From JABWBD01 sp040768665 (GTDB taxonomy: Bacteria; Planctomycetota; Planctomycetia; Pirellulales; Thermoguttaceae): a DNA stretch of 64,000 nucleotides. Both the position numbers and the translations under genes were made by a program. The notes beneath the pieces are model-generated. The model did not search any database and was not told the origin of the DNA. It saw nothing but the letters and a program-made list of their open reading frames with translations. Every line of letters begins with the position of its first letter. The first letter of the stretch is position 1. The stretch lies in the NCBI GenBank assembly GCA_040768665.1, contig JAXGMN010000035.1:1-64000 (forward strand), in the 5' to 3' direction. Below are positions 53,001 through 62,072 of the stretch, one piece after another.

Positions 53001-53115
53001 CGGTAATCGCCAGCGCAGCATATTTCAACTCGGCAGCCTGGCACACCAATTCATCCGGATGCGAAGCGGCTTCGAGGAAGGAGAAGTTCGATTTGGCGTG
53101 GAGTTCGGCGTACAC
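50032..53115 (-). CDS. dnaE2: Error-prone DNA polymerase DnaE2 (ImuC)
   Basis: 1027 residues, normal for the error-prone C-family polymerase. PHP domain at the N-terminus (ELHAKSNFSFLEAASHPDEL). The polymerase active site shows Asp residues in APDIDVDFEHERR near residue 383, and KVDCLALGMLTAI near 525 supplies the third. The thumb and fingers follow (FGEYGFPESHAASFALLVY). The OB domain has VTLEDETGTANLIIRP near 970. The C-terminal tau-binding extension of replicative DnaE is absent. It starts at GTG 53115 without a purine-rich site, after the heptamer repeat. Downstream of imuA and imuB, the usual cassette order. The gene converges on the tRNA-Sec gene. Confidence 0.95.
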   Translation of the reverse strand: MYAELHAKSNFSFLEAASHPDELVCQAAELKYAALAITDRNSLAGVVRAHIAAKETGLKLIIGAEIVPDDAPPLVLWAADRASYGRLSSLITHGRRQAEKGQCRLSLGDVAEYADGLLAGVLPDAAFRRSLARWLAEYRAVFGDRCYLLAELHRGPDDEKLLDGLAQVSRRSRVPLVAAGGVCYHIPERQALLDVLTAIRLGTTVAEAGEHLFANAERYLKSPAEIAPQFARAADAIRRTLEIADRCTFSLDELRYEYPEELAPKGQTPVEYLTRLAWAGARKRYPGGIPEKVRQLLEHELRLIEDLHYEAYFLTVWDLVRFARRRGILCQGRGSAANSAVCYCLGVTAVDPERTDVLFERFVSRERNEAPDIDVDFEHERREEVLQYLYEKYGRDRAGMTAEVITYRPRSAVRDVGKALGLSLDRVDALAKRIESYRAEPHMDQRCREAGIDPESMLGRQLILLVDHLVGFPRHLSQHTGGMVMTRGLLRELVPIENAAMPERTVIQWNKDDLDELGILKVDCLALGMLTAIRKCFQLVERHKGRQLTLANIPEGDPNVYAMIRRADTMGVFQIESRAQMSMLPRLRPRCFYDLVIEVAIVRPGPIQGNMVHPYLRRRNGEEQVTYPNDAIRSVLEKTLGVPLFQEQAMRLAMVAAGFTPGEADQLRRAMGAWRRTGLIDQFRKRLVEGMLASGMPREYADATFQQIRGFGEYGFPESHAASFALLVYVSAWLKHHYPAAFCAALLNSQPMGFYAPAQLVRDARAHGVEALPVDVNHSDWDCTLEDRGGESTLRLGFRMLSGVAEAHARRIEQARPDRPFRSMADFSRRTGLGRAVIAKLAKGGAFASLELDRRGSLWHALAQQQRAMPLFDSLEPEKDETAPLPGMSAAEEVLADYRTTGMSLKAHPLQFLREELNRRNVARAEQLKTWPNGHPIRVAGIVLVRQRPGTAKGITFVTLEDETGTANLIIRPDIWQRWRQAAMGAKVLLAHGRLQRHGQVIHVLCTRLENVSELLKDLTAKARNFC

Positions 53116-53120
53116 GGGAG

Positions 53121-53258
53121 GTAGTGGTTAGTGGTTAGTGGTTAGTGGTTAGTGGTTAGTGGTTAGTGGTTAGTGGTTAGTGGTTAGTGGTTAGAGAAGA
53201 AAGTCACAACAACTGATAACTGATAACTGACCACTATCCACTAGCCACTATCCACTAA
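53121..53258. repeat. Heptamer tandem array with inverted return arm
   Basis: Ten tandem copies of the unit TTAGTGG (first one GTAGTGG) from 53121 to 53190. After a spacer with a doubled ACTGATA unit come four inverse units (CCACTAT, CCACTAG, CCACTAT, CCACTAA) at 53231-53258. The two arms can fold back on each other. It fills the imuB-dnaE2 gap and ends 4 bp before the imuB stop codon. Confidence 0.9.
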
Positions 53259-53262
53259 CTTC

Positions 53263-54822
53263 TTACTCGAACATTCCATGGAGGAACCATTGGCTGTCGC
53301 GGAGGCGGCGGAAGAGCCAGAAGCGGCGGCCGGCGTCGGTTTCGATGCGGTAGTAGTCGCGGCCGGCGATGCGGCCTCGCCACCAGCCGGTCTGGATTCG
53401 CTCCGGTCCCCGGGTGGCGGCGATGCGGTGCCGGCGGCCCCGAAATTCAAAATGCAGCGGAGGGCCGTCGGGCTGGATGGAGACGGCCGCCAGCGGAACC
53501 GGGCGGCGAGTCAGTCGCAAGGGACGCGGAGGCAATTCCGCGGGCACCGAGAAAAACCGCCGCCGCGCCTTCTTAACGGTCAGGTCGTCCAGCAGCGGAT
53601 CGTCATGCCAGGCTAGTTCCGGCTGGGCGTCGGCAACCAGCCGGGGACGCACCACCGCGCGGCGTCCGAGCCGGCTGCTGAGCCGATCGATCAAGGCAGC
53701 CAGGCCTCGCGACCGCTGGGCTTCGCGGCTGTCGACGAACAGTTCCTGCTGCCGGCGTTCGAGCGGGGCGGTGATCGCGGCGCGCAGGGAAATGGCCGCG
53801 ACGGGCGCCGGCAAGGCGAGCCGTTCCAACCGCATCTCGAGCAACTGAAACAGGTGCTGCGGCGAAGCGGTCGGCTGAAACATGCCGATGGAGAATTCCG
53901 CTCCCTTCGCACCGCTGCAATTCAGGTAGCACGACAACCGCGTGGCCCCGCGCCCGCTGCGAAGAAGTTTTTCGGCCAATTGCCCGATCAATTGCTGGAG
54001 GATCCACTCGATTGTTTCCTGCCGCGAGGTCGGGTATTCAATCGACTGCTCGACGGAAAAATCGGTCGGCAGCGGTTGAGCGGGAATCGGCTCGGCCAAT
54101 CGCCCCAGCGCCTGGTCCCATCGCTTCAAGAGGTCGGGACCGAATCGTGCGTTCCACTGGTTGCGGGGCAGCCGGGCCAACTGGCCCACCTGGTACACGC
54201 CCAATTGATGCAGCAGATCCACGGTCTGGTCCGGCAGCCGCAGGGCTTCGACGGGCAGAGAGGGTGAGAACGGGAGATCGGGAAAAGAGGAGAGATCTTC
54301 GTCGTCTTTTTTTCCGTTTTTCCCTTCTCCTTTTCCGAAATGGGCCTCCGCCCAGGCGGCGCCGACCGTGTCGGCCGCACCGATCCGCACGCGCAGACCT
54401 CGGCGGTGAAAACTGCGGGCGATCTTTTCGACTAGCGCCGCTTCGCCGCCAAAGAGATGGCTCAGGCCGGTGATGTCCATCAGGAGACTGCTTGGCGGGT
54501 CGGCGTCTTCCACGCCGACCACGGGACTGAATTGATGGCACCATTGGGCGATCTTCTCCAGCATCCGGCGGTCGGCCGCAGGATCGTGAGGCTCCAGGTG
54601 CAGCGGGCCGGACTGCGCCGCCTCGGCCAGGGCGGTCGCTTCGCTAAGCGGCATGCCCGGCGCCACTCCCAGGCATTTCGCCCGATCCGAGCAGGCCGCG
54701 ACCCGGCGGCTGCCGCGGTGGATTTCGAAAAACACCAGCGGACGATCTTTAAGCTCCGGTTGCACGAGGAGAAATCGCTGAACGGTCCAATGGGGCAACC
54801 AGATGCACAGTGCACGTTTCAT
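53263..54822 (-). CDS. imuB: ImuB, Y-family-like mutagenesis protein
   Basis: 519 residues. Resembles DinB/Y-family polymerases but starts ALCIWLPHWTVQRF, without the catalytic Asp of true polymerases. LLMDITGLSHLFGGE near residue 113 is the palm motif, and VYQVGQLARLPRNQWNARFG near 205 the thumb helix-hairpin-helix. A low-complexity insert (FGKGEGKNGKKDDEDLSSF) sits near 160. ImuB binds the sliding clamp and DnaE2 and is itself inactive. The start overlaps the imuA end by 74 bp. Ends just before the heptamer array. Confidence 0.93.
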   Translation of the reverse strand: MKRALCIWLPHWTVQRFLLVQPELKDRPLVFFEIHRGSRRVAACSDRAKCLGVAPGMPLSEATALAEAAQSGPLHLEPHDPAADRRMLEKIAQWCHQFSPVVGVEDADPPSSLLMDITGLSHLFGGEAALVEKIARSFHRRGLRVRIGAADTVGAAWAEAHFGKGEGKNGKKDDEDLSSFPDLPFSPSLPVEALRLPDQTVDLLHQLGVYQVGQLARLPRNQWNARFGPDLLKRWDQALGRLAEPIPAQPLPTDFSVEQSIEYPTSRQETIEWILQQLIGQLAEKLLRSGRGATRLSCYLNCSGAKGAEFSIGMFQPTASPQHLFQLLEMRLERLALPAPVAAISLRAAITAPLERRQQELFVDSREAQRSRGLAALIDRLSSRLGRRAVVRPRLVADAQPELAWHDDPLLDDLTVKKARRRFFSVPAELPPRPLRLTRRPVPLAAVSIQPDGPPLHFEFRGRRHRIAATRGPERIQTGWWRGRIAGRDYYRIETDAGRRFWLFRRLRDSQWFLHGMFE

Positions 54823-55504
54823 CGTCGACCTCCACCTCGATGGTTCCGCCGCAGGACTGCCCGCGGCTCCGTAACACCTCGATCCTCAGCCGCCTCCCGC
54901 CTGGAGAAATCCCGGGCCGGGGCTCGACCAGCAGGCGAACCTCCGCCCAGGAGGGCTCCTGGCGGACCGAGGCGGGCCGGACAAGCAGCCCCAACGTGCC
55001 GCCTTGCTCGGCGGCCAATTGCAACCGCCGAAAGGTCCGGCCGTCGAGCTTCTCCTGCCATCCCAACACGGCGGCCACGCCCGGGCATCGCAGGGTCTGG
55101 TCCATCGCCCAGAGGTGGTCGGCCGAATGGGCCGCGTGGACGAGGATCATCTGATCCGGCCCGAAACCCATCCGCACGGCGGCCGGCGGATAGAATTCCC
55201 TGGCCTGGTCCAACACGACCAGAACCCCTTCGGCACCACAGGCGTTGCGGGCGGTGATCAGGGCCAGGGTCTCTGCCCCCGCGCCGTCCCCCTCGGCCAG
55301 CCACTCTGCGAGCGTGCCGGGGCGGAATCCACTCTCTGCCAGGAGCTGATCCAACCCCTTGCAACCGCTGGAAACCGAGTTTTCCGCGTAACGGCAGCGG
55401 CTTTTTTCGAGCCGTGCGATCTGTTCCTGGAGCTTCGCAACGAGCTCTCGAGGAGAGCCGCCACGGGCCGCGTCAGGGGTGGAATCGTTGTTGGGTAATC
55501 GCAT
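54749..55504 (-). CDS. imuA: ImuA, RecA-like mutagenesis accessory protein
   Basis: 251 residues. RecA/SulA-type fold: VSSGCKGLDQLLAESGFRPG near residue 45, the LAEWLAEGDGAGAETLALIT segment where RecA has Walker A, and VLVVLDQAREFYPPAAVRMG. The Walker A lysine is missing, as in other ImuA proteins. Works with ImuB and DnaE2 in SOS-induced error-prone repair. ATG 55504 is chosen because the following residues match the family; the frame is open 76 codons further without a match. First gene of the cassette. Confidence 0.88.
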   Translation of the reverse strand: MRLPNNDSTPDAARGGSPRELVAKLQEQIARLEKSRCRYAENSVSSGCKGLDQLLAESGFRPGTLAEWLAEGDGAGAETLALITARNACGAEGVLVVLDQAREFYPPAAVRMGFGPDQMILVHAAHSADHLWAMDQTLRCPGVAAVLGWQEKLDGRTFRRLQLAAEQGGTLGLLVRPASVRQEPSWAEVRLLVEPRPGISPGGRRLRIEVLRSRGQSCGGTIEVEVDDETCTVHLVAPLDRSAISPRATGA

Positions 55505-55527
55505 GCTAGCAGACCTCTGGGGTATCA

Positions 55528-55540
55528 GTGTACACATGTA
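55528..55540 (-). promoter_or_regulatory. Candidate operator upstream of imuA
   Basis: GTGTACAC (perfect palindrome) overlaps TACACATGTA about 25 bp before the imuA start. imuA-imuB-dnaE2 cassettes are usually LexA-controlled, but the LexA box of this lineage is not known to me, so this is only a candidate. Confidence 0.25.
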
Positions 55541-55798
55541 TCGATTCCCCGTCAATCGGAAGATCGGCCAAAAAGACGCGATTTTTACCGGAAGATGCGC
55601 AGACTGGTCTACCGGGAGAAATAAGAACCTACCCTGGTAGAGGATTACGCCACTATGGCGGCCCCCCGACAGGTACGTCTCAGTCGCCGGTGGACGGTTG
55701 GATAGGGGGCGAGGCCGTTGCTCCCATGACACCGCCGGCCCCTGCCGACGGAGGAAGCGATACGAGGCGACCCGGGGATGTTGGAGTTCGGGCCGGCT

Positions 55799-58700
55799 TC
55801 AGTCGGCGCCCTGCAAGGCAAGCCAAGCCTGCATCTGGTAGCTGCACGCGCATTTCGCGGAAGCGTCGGGGACCAGCACCAGACCGCCGGCGGCGATAGC
55901 ATTGAACCAACACCCCGGACGCATCCCGCCGAAGTTCTCCGTGCCGGCATCGCGGGTGAGATCGTGGTATCCCAGCGTCCCTGAACGGAACAGGACGAGG
56001 TTGGCGCCTGCGGAGAATTGGCCGCAGCCGTAGGTTCGCACGACACGAAGCGGCAGCGGTTCGCCCGACTGGAGTTTCCAGGTGCCGCCTTCCGCGATGA
56101 TCTTGCCGTCGTTGAGAATTGGCCGGGTAGTGTATTCCGCCGGCTGGTCCCAAAGGCGCCGGCCCGTCGCGGTGGCGAACGCTGCCATACGGCCGCCGAT
56201 CTCCGACGGCAGGCGGAAGAAGTTGTGCCGGACCGCCTGGTAGTACATCAACAGGATTCCATGCTCCTCGCTCACGCCCACCTGGGTTCCGAAGACATCG
56301 TCGTCCTGCTGCCAGACGGTTCTCCCGGTTCTGGAGTCCAAAGCCAGCAGAATTCCCCCGGGATGTTCACCGGGAGCGAGCCCGGGACGATGCTTGCCGT
56401 TGGGGGTGGGATTGTCGATGCGGTCTTGAACGGCCAGAGGGCGGTCGATCAGGTAAATCCGATCGCCCGCGACCGCGATGGCGTTGTTGCGGATCGAGTG
56501 GCGCGGCTGGTACTTCCAGAGCAACCGGCCCGTCTCGGCGTCGAGAGCGAAGAGGAGCACCGATTCGGTGAAGAGTCGAATATCGCCGTAGCGCGGGCTG
56601 CCGCGGTGCTCTTCATTGGAAACGGAGCCGAACAAGACGCCGTCGCGGCAGGCGAGGTAGCCCCAGGCACGGTTCTTTTCGTCTTCGGCTACGGGCGTTT
56701 TCCATCGCCCCAGTTCACGGCCGGAGGCCAGCTCCAGCCGCACGCAGAAGTCGGCCGATCGGACGTAGACGCTGTCGTCGCCCAGGCAGTAGTTGCTGCC
56801 GGTATCGCCGACTCCGATATCGTGGTGAACTCCGTCGTAATCCTTGAGCACCCCGTCCAGCCGCCAGGTCCAGAGGAGCCGGCCGTTGTAGGCATCCAGT
56901 GCGCATACCCCATCGACTCCTTCGGCCACGAGGTAGCCGCGGTGGAACAAGGGCGCCGGCGCTTGCGCGTGGCGGTCGGGCATCTCGAACGCCACGTCCC
57001 GATACCAGAGCATCGAGAGCGGTCCCCGAACCGCATCGCCCGAACAGAGCGTGTTGGCGGCATCGGCGTTCTGGTGCGTCCATGAGCCGCTGTTTTCGAG
57101 CGGCCCTCGCCGGTTGACGACGAGATGCCCCAGCTTCCCCAGGCACGCGACGCCCCCGTGGGGCCGCTGCATCCTGAGGATCGACTCCTCCGGGAGCCCG
57201 TCGGTCCCGTCCAAAAGGCCACGCGCCGAGACGATGAGGTTGGCAAGGTGCTTGGGATAGTTCGGACAGAGCGGATCTGCGGGATCCGCTTGATGGACGA
57301 CCACACGGGTGCCGTAGAGCCCCGCAGCGTCGAGGCGGCGGCGTGCTTCGGCAACCTGCTTCGGGTCGGAAGCAACGCCGTAGATGATCAGCCGGGATCG
57401 CCGGCCAGCTCCAGTGCGAGCTTGCCCGTTCCGCAGTTCAGATCCACACAGAAGCCCTCGCGTATACCGCTTCTCGAGGATCTCTTGGGCCGCTTTGCCG
57501 TAGTCGATGGACTGCTGCTGCAGGCTGGAATCGCTCTTCTCGGGACCGGCCGCCGAAGTCACGCCGGCCGATCGGCCGGATGCGTCACCGCGTAGAGAAA
57601 CCCCTTATCGGTGCTGGTCGCAAGCAACCGTCCGGCCGGAGACCGCCAGCCCTGGTGCCGCGCGACCGGATACCTGTGTGACCAGCGGACCCGCTGGTGC
57701 GACAGGTCGACGATCTTGACCCAGCCGTCGCCACTGCAGACGGCTTCGTCGCCCGCGACGATGATCCGTAGCGGCTTTCATACGTGGCAGGCAGGAAGGG
57801 CGTCGTGCTGACGCCGACGGCTCGCAGTTCCGGCCGGCTTTGGGCGAAATACTGGCTGAGCGATGCCGGTCGCGTTTCGGTCGCCAGCGGAGTGAACTCC
57901 ATCCGGTTCTCATAGCAGATGCTCTTCAGACGCGTCGATTCTGGTAAGAGCTTTCTCGAGTTCCGCCGGGATCGAGTTGGTCGCCATCGACGGTCACTTG
58001 GGCCTGGCGGCTCGAGGCCCCGGTAGGCAACCTTTTTGCCCTTCCGGTCGACCGACTCCATCTCCTTCCAGGCGTAGGCATTCACCTGGCTCCCATCGAA
58101 CTGGACGAGACCGTCGCGAGCGTTGCCGAGGTTCCGCGTCCGCAGCGGCCGCGAGCGTTCCTGACCCGGCGTCGAAGAGGAATCCGCCGTTGCGGTGAAA
58201 TAGCGGTCGGCGAGGATGGTCCGGGTGCCGCCGATCGTATGAGCCGGCCTGCAGGTGGCATGGTTGTTCGCCGTCCTGGCGGTCGAACACCGCTGACCGC
58301 CCGGCCCGTCGGCACGTAGAGCCGCGAGGCATCGGCAAGGAGGCATCCGGCTTTTGACGCTGCTTTTTGCAGTGGCTCCGCCGTGCGGCTGGCCCATTTC
58401 GATCCTGCCCGTGCGATCGTTGGTCCAGAGCAGCTTGCCCGACAGCCGCGTCGAGGGCGTGCAGGTAGACGCGCCGCTGGTCGGCCAGATCCCGGCGGCG
58501 AAATAGACCACGCCATCGAAGACTACCGGCCCGCCCTGCACCGGCCATCGCGAAACGAGCCGCTCGTTGCCCAGACACTTCGATCGTCCGGACCGCCGCG
58601 GCGTTTCCATAGGAGTCTGCCGTCGCGAACCGAAAGGGCGTAGAGCCAACCGTCGTCAGAGGCGACAAAGACGCGGTCGTCCCAGCCGACCGAGCAAAAC

Positions 58701-59044
58701 GAACGGGCCCTTCGGTGAAGAACGTCCAGCGGACCTGTCCCGTGGCGGCATCAAGTGCGATGAGACGGTCGTCGGCCGACGTGCCGAACAGAACTGCGTC
58801 GCCCATCACAATCGGATGGTGCACGAGGTCGAACGTCATGCGGCTGGACGAGGGCCAGGCCGGCTGCGGCCCCGCCTGGTTGCGGAACGTCCAGCTCGCG
58901 GCGAGGTTGTCGGGCAGAGTTTCAGCTGTGAAGCCGCTCCGTGCGAGTCGGCCGCGGTACATGGGCCGCCGTCTGGCCGCGGACTCCGGCGATGGCACAA
59001 CCAGTGAAGACAAACAAGCTGCCAAGGAGCATGTATCGGTCCAT
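55799..59044 (-). pseudogene. PQQ-type beta-propeller protein with inserted methyltransferase domain, frameshifted
   Basis: From ATG 59044 a signal/lipoprotein start (DRYMLLGSLFVFTGCAIAG) leads into propeller blades. Readable pieces lie in different frames: RSGFTAETLPDNLAASWTF, IALDAATGQVRWTFFTEGP, LVSRWPVQGGPVVFDGVVYF. 55799-57562 is one open frame with further blades (VCALDAYNGRLLWTWRLDG, LFALDAETGRLLWKYQPRH, ALDSRTGRTVWQQDDD). Near 57395-57480 two compensating shifts hide a SAM-binding motif, VDLNCGTGKLALELA, in the alternate frame. Planctomycete PQQ-repeat proteins with an inserted methyltransferase domain exist. At least five single-base shifts occur upstream of 57560, with little other decay, so assembly error and recent inactivation are both possible. 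Confidence 0.7.
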
Positions 59045-59049
59045 GGATC

Positions 59050-60826
59050 CTCTTTGTTCCTGTAAGCGAATTCTCCAGCGTGGCCGCCGTATCGACGCGG
59101 CTGGGCTATCGGCCGCGCGGCCCTTGGTAGGGTGAGATCGACGTAGAACGTCGTGGAAGCGAGCCCGTCGCGGGTCACGCCTTCAGGCGGAGTGGGCGGC
59201 GAGGTGCGCGTACGTCGCGGCAGGCGCCGCCGACGGCGATATGCAGGTTGCTGAACTCGCCTTGGTCGCCCTCGGCCAGACGAACGGCAATGCTGTTGAG
59301 CCGCCGCAACATGTCGGGCTGCAGCGGAAAGCGAGGGCGCGTGACTTCTCGGCCGAGTGATCGTGCCGACTGACTGGCCGTTGACCAGACCTGGCGGAGC
59401 GCCGAGGAGACTTGGAAACCTGCAAGTGCAGTTCGCCGTTTCGCCGGCTTGGTACGGCTCGGGCTTGTCGTTGAGCACGAGGATGCAGCGCTGTTGCTCC
59501 TCGGTGCCTTGCTCGTCGGCAACGGCAACACCAGGTCGTAGACGCTGCCGGTCAGCGCCTAGATCGAGTTCCGCGCGAAAGCTCTTCTTCATCTGCCCGG
59601 CAGGTGCAAGCTTTGCTTCGGCTTCCTGATCGGCGACGCGGCAGGTCACACGCTGTAGCGTATGATCCAAGCGCCGACGGCGCCCTCCAAGCGTGCCGCG
59701 CCGCCGCCGAAGGAGTTCTTCCCAGGCGTGCTTGACCTCGACGCGCGCGGTGCGCTCCACCGAGGAAGAGATGCTCGACTTTCGCGTCCTCAACGCGGTA
59801 GAGCACATAGGCCCACGGGTCGGGCGGGTAGGGGATCAGGCCGTGCCAGGCGTACGAGACGCCGCCCATCACCGCCGGAGCCCCGAAACTGCTGACCGCA
59901 CGATTGTGGCCGTGGCCCCAGAGGGTCAGATGAGGCGTTTTCCTTCAGGAAGCGCCGCTGGAGGAGTCGTTCAACCGACGGCCCCTGGCCAAGCGGCTGG
60001 TGGATCAAGAGGACGACGGGCTCGGAAGTTTTGGACTGTCGCCAGATACGCGGCGGCCCAATCGGCACTGGCTTCGTCGAGCCTGCTGCGATAGCCGTTC
60101 GACGCTGGGGATCGAGGGTCGTTCCGTCCAGGGCGATGAAATGGTAGTTGCCGTAGCGAAAGGCGTAGCTGGTCGGGCCGAATCGTTTGCGGTACAGTCC
60201 CTTGCCTGCCGGAGGCCGGGCTTTCGTCTTTCAGCCCGCTGGCAACATGCTCGTGGTTGCCGATGAGGTTTCGGCACCGGGCGTGCGCAGGCTTGCGGTG
60301 GCTTCCTCGTAGAGGTCGAAGAGCGTCTTGGCCTGCGGCGGTGTCACGCGTGAGGCGTCGATCACGAGATCGCCGGTGTGAACGGCAAATGACAGGGGCA
60401 CTGCCAGGCCGTTTACGCGGTCCAGGTATCGGCGGTATTTGCGGCATGGCGTCGGGGCGGAGGTGCATGTCCGTTCCCTGACGAAGTAGAAGGGCTCGGC
60501 TTGCCCGCTTTCTTCAAGGCGAAGTCGGCTGCTTGATTGGCTGCGTCGTCGCCGACATACACCCACCAAGGTCCGCTCGGCCATGTTCCGGGCGGATTGA
60601 TCACGAAGACGTCGGCCGGTCCCGCAACCGCATCCAGGATATACCGCCCCTGGCGATCGGTCTTGACCAGCCGACCGCATCGCTCACCAGACAATCGGCC
60701 ACCGGCGAGTCGGCGGAATCGTAACGGCCGTTGTCGTTTTGATCCAGAAACACCTGTCCGTTGACCTCGGCGGCTTCCGGCCGGCCGGCAAACAGGACAA
60801 CGCAGCAGAAGATACTCAGCGGATCG
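59050..60826 (-). pseudogene. Calcineurin-like metallophosphoesterase with SdrD-B/CNA-type N-terminus, heavily frameshifted
   Basis: Pieces in several frames, in the right order. First VNGQVFLDQNDNGRYDSADS (signal and CNA-B-like domain near 60760), then KTDRQGRYILDAVAGPADVF. The metallophosphoesterase core is next: SFAVHTGDLVIDASR near 60370, RNLIGNHEHVAS near 60270, the FALDGT-type segment near 60120, and a GHNHAVS-like GHGHN segment near 59910. The C-terminal part is scattered to 59050 (LVLPLPTSKAP, RRLNSIAVRLAEGDQGEF). The metal motifs GDLVID, GNHEH and GHGHN are all preserved despite the shifts. Shifts occur about every 100-200 bp. No clear start codon remains; 60826 is approximate. Confidence 0.65.
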
Positions 60827-61734
60827 TAAGATTCTATTCGCGGCTCAAGGATGAAGCGCGGGAGAAAAACTCTGCTAGAGCTCTTGAAGCTTAGTGTCAA
60901 TACCTTCGCTTTCTCAAGAGAGTGCCGAGTCGGCCCGCTGCGGGAGTATCCGCAGCCGGCGATAAGCCGCGGGCATGGCATCGACGGTTGTGCGTTCCTC
61001 CATCGTTGCCGAAGGGAAAGGTGCGCACAACGCGTGCCGTGCGGCACGGCTCAAAAGGTGTCGCGAAAGAGAGAGGGAAGATGGCAGAAAGCAGTACCGT
61101 CTGAACTTCGCGGCCGATTTTCCTTTCTGCCATTTTCTGATGACCAATCCCAGCGGTGGACCTCAATCGCCGCAGGAGATGACGTCGGGAGTGGTGCCAG
61201 GAGCGAGTGTTGGCTGACAAGAGTGGCGTTTTTCCAATTTCGCGAAGTCCCTTGCCACCCAGGGCACCTGCAGAGGGGCGAAGAAGGTACTGGCGGGAGA
61301 CGCCGCGTGTGGTGCCCAAGTTCGCGATTTCTCAAATCGGAGAAGGTTTGGGCACCACGCGCTTCCGGGTGGCAAAGCCGCGGATTCGCAGCGACTTGAG
61401 CTCCCGCGGCACACCATGGGCAGGGACTCGGCGCGCTTGCCGCGGAGCAGCGAGCGACGGCTGCGAGAAGGAGAACCAAATTGCCAATGAACTGCGAAGC
61501 CGAGGGCGCCGGAAGGGGATCGGGCGTGCGGCTTCGGGGATGGACATGCGTCCAGATTCCGGTCCCATTGTGATCGATGCGTCGCGATGTGTCAAGCGGT
61601 TTTTTCGCCGGACATCGCCCACGTTCACACTGGGCAAGATCGCTTGACCGACGATTCACGACTTACGGCGACGAAGATTGCCCAGTTTCTCAAGCGGCGA
61701 TTTCCATATCAGGCCACGTGGGACAGCGTTCCCG
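60827..61734. other. Gene-free interval with two inverted repeats
   Basis: About 900 bases. Inverted repeat at 61081-61133 (ATGGCAGAAAG / CTTTCTGCCAT) and at 61304-61361 (CGCGTGTGGTGCCCAA / TTGGGCACCACGCG with a 29-nt loop). A 202-codon open frame on the minus strand (61051-61659) has no start signal and unnatural composition. I see no RNA gene. Confidence 0.45.
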
Positions 61735-61995
61735 TCAGTTCTCCTCAGCCGCCACAATGATGACTCGGGACCGCTCCGGCAATCTTACGGTCGGATCGAG
61801 AGGGCGCACCACGCCGTTCTCTACGACGCCCGCCACGGCCGACGGCCGCCCAGGCTGCCGCGCAAGGTGCGCCTCCATCGGCGACGCCACCGCGTCGGCC
61901 GGTAATTCGAGGGGAGCCAATGGCGGCTCCGCAGCGATCTGCTCGTCGCGAGCGCGGGGTGCGGGGCCCCGCTGGTCAACTTCGGGCCTAGTCAT
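61735..61995 (-). CDS. DUF104/antitoxin-like small protein
   Basis: 86 residues from ATG 61995 (AAGGA 6 nt upstream). The last 30 residues (GVVENGVVRPLDPTVRLPER, then SRVIIVAAEEN) match the AF2212/DUF104 fold, found in some toxin-antitoxin antitoxins and in AbrB-like small proteins. The N-terminal 50 residues are proline/alanine-rich and look unstructured. No PIN-domain toxin follows directly. Possibly an orphan antitoxin; function not shown. Confidence 0.55.
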   Translation of the reverse strand: MTRPEVDQRGPAPRARDEQIAAEPPLAPLELPADAVASPMEAHLARQPGRPSAVAGVVENGVVRPLDPTVRLPERSRVIIVAAEEN

Positions 61996-62072
61996 CATGT
62001 ATCCTTGGTTCCGCGGATTACGTGCCCTTTTCCGATGTTGATGCTTAGAGCGCGCGTAGACACTTGCAGACC

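Noticed and set aside
53121..53193. Short tandem repeats as a CRISPR array
   Set aside because: The units are 7 bp with no spacers and no cas genes in the window.
61051..61659. 202-codon open frame on the minus strand
   Set aside because: No ribosome-binding site, low-quality composition, and it spans two inverted repeats. No recognisable domain.
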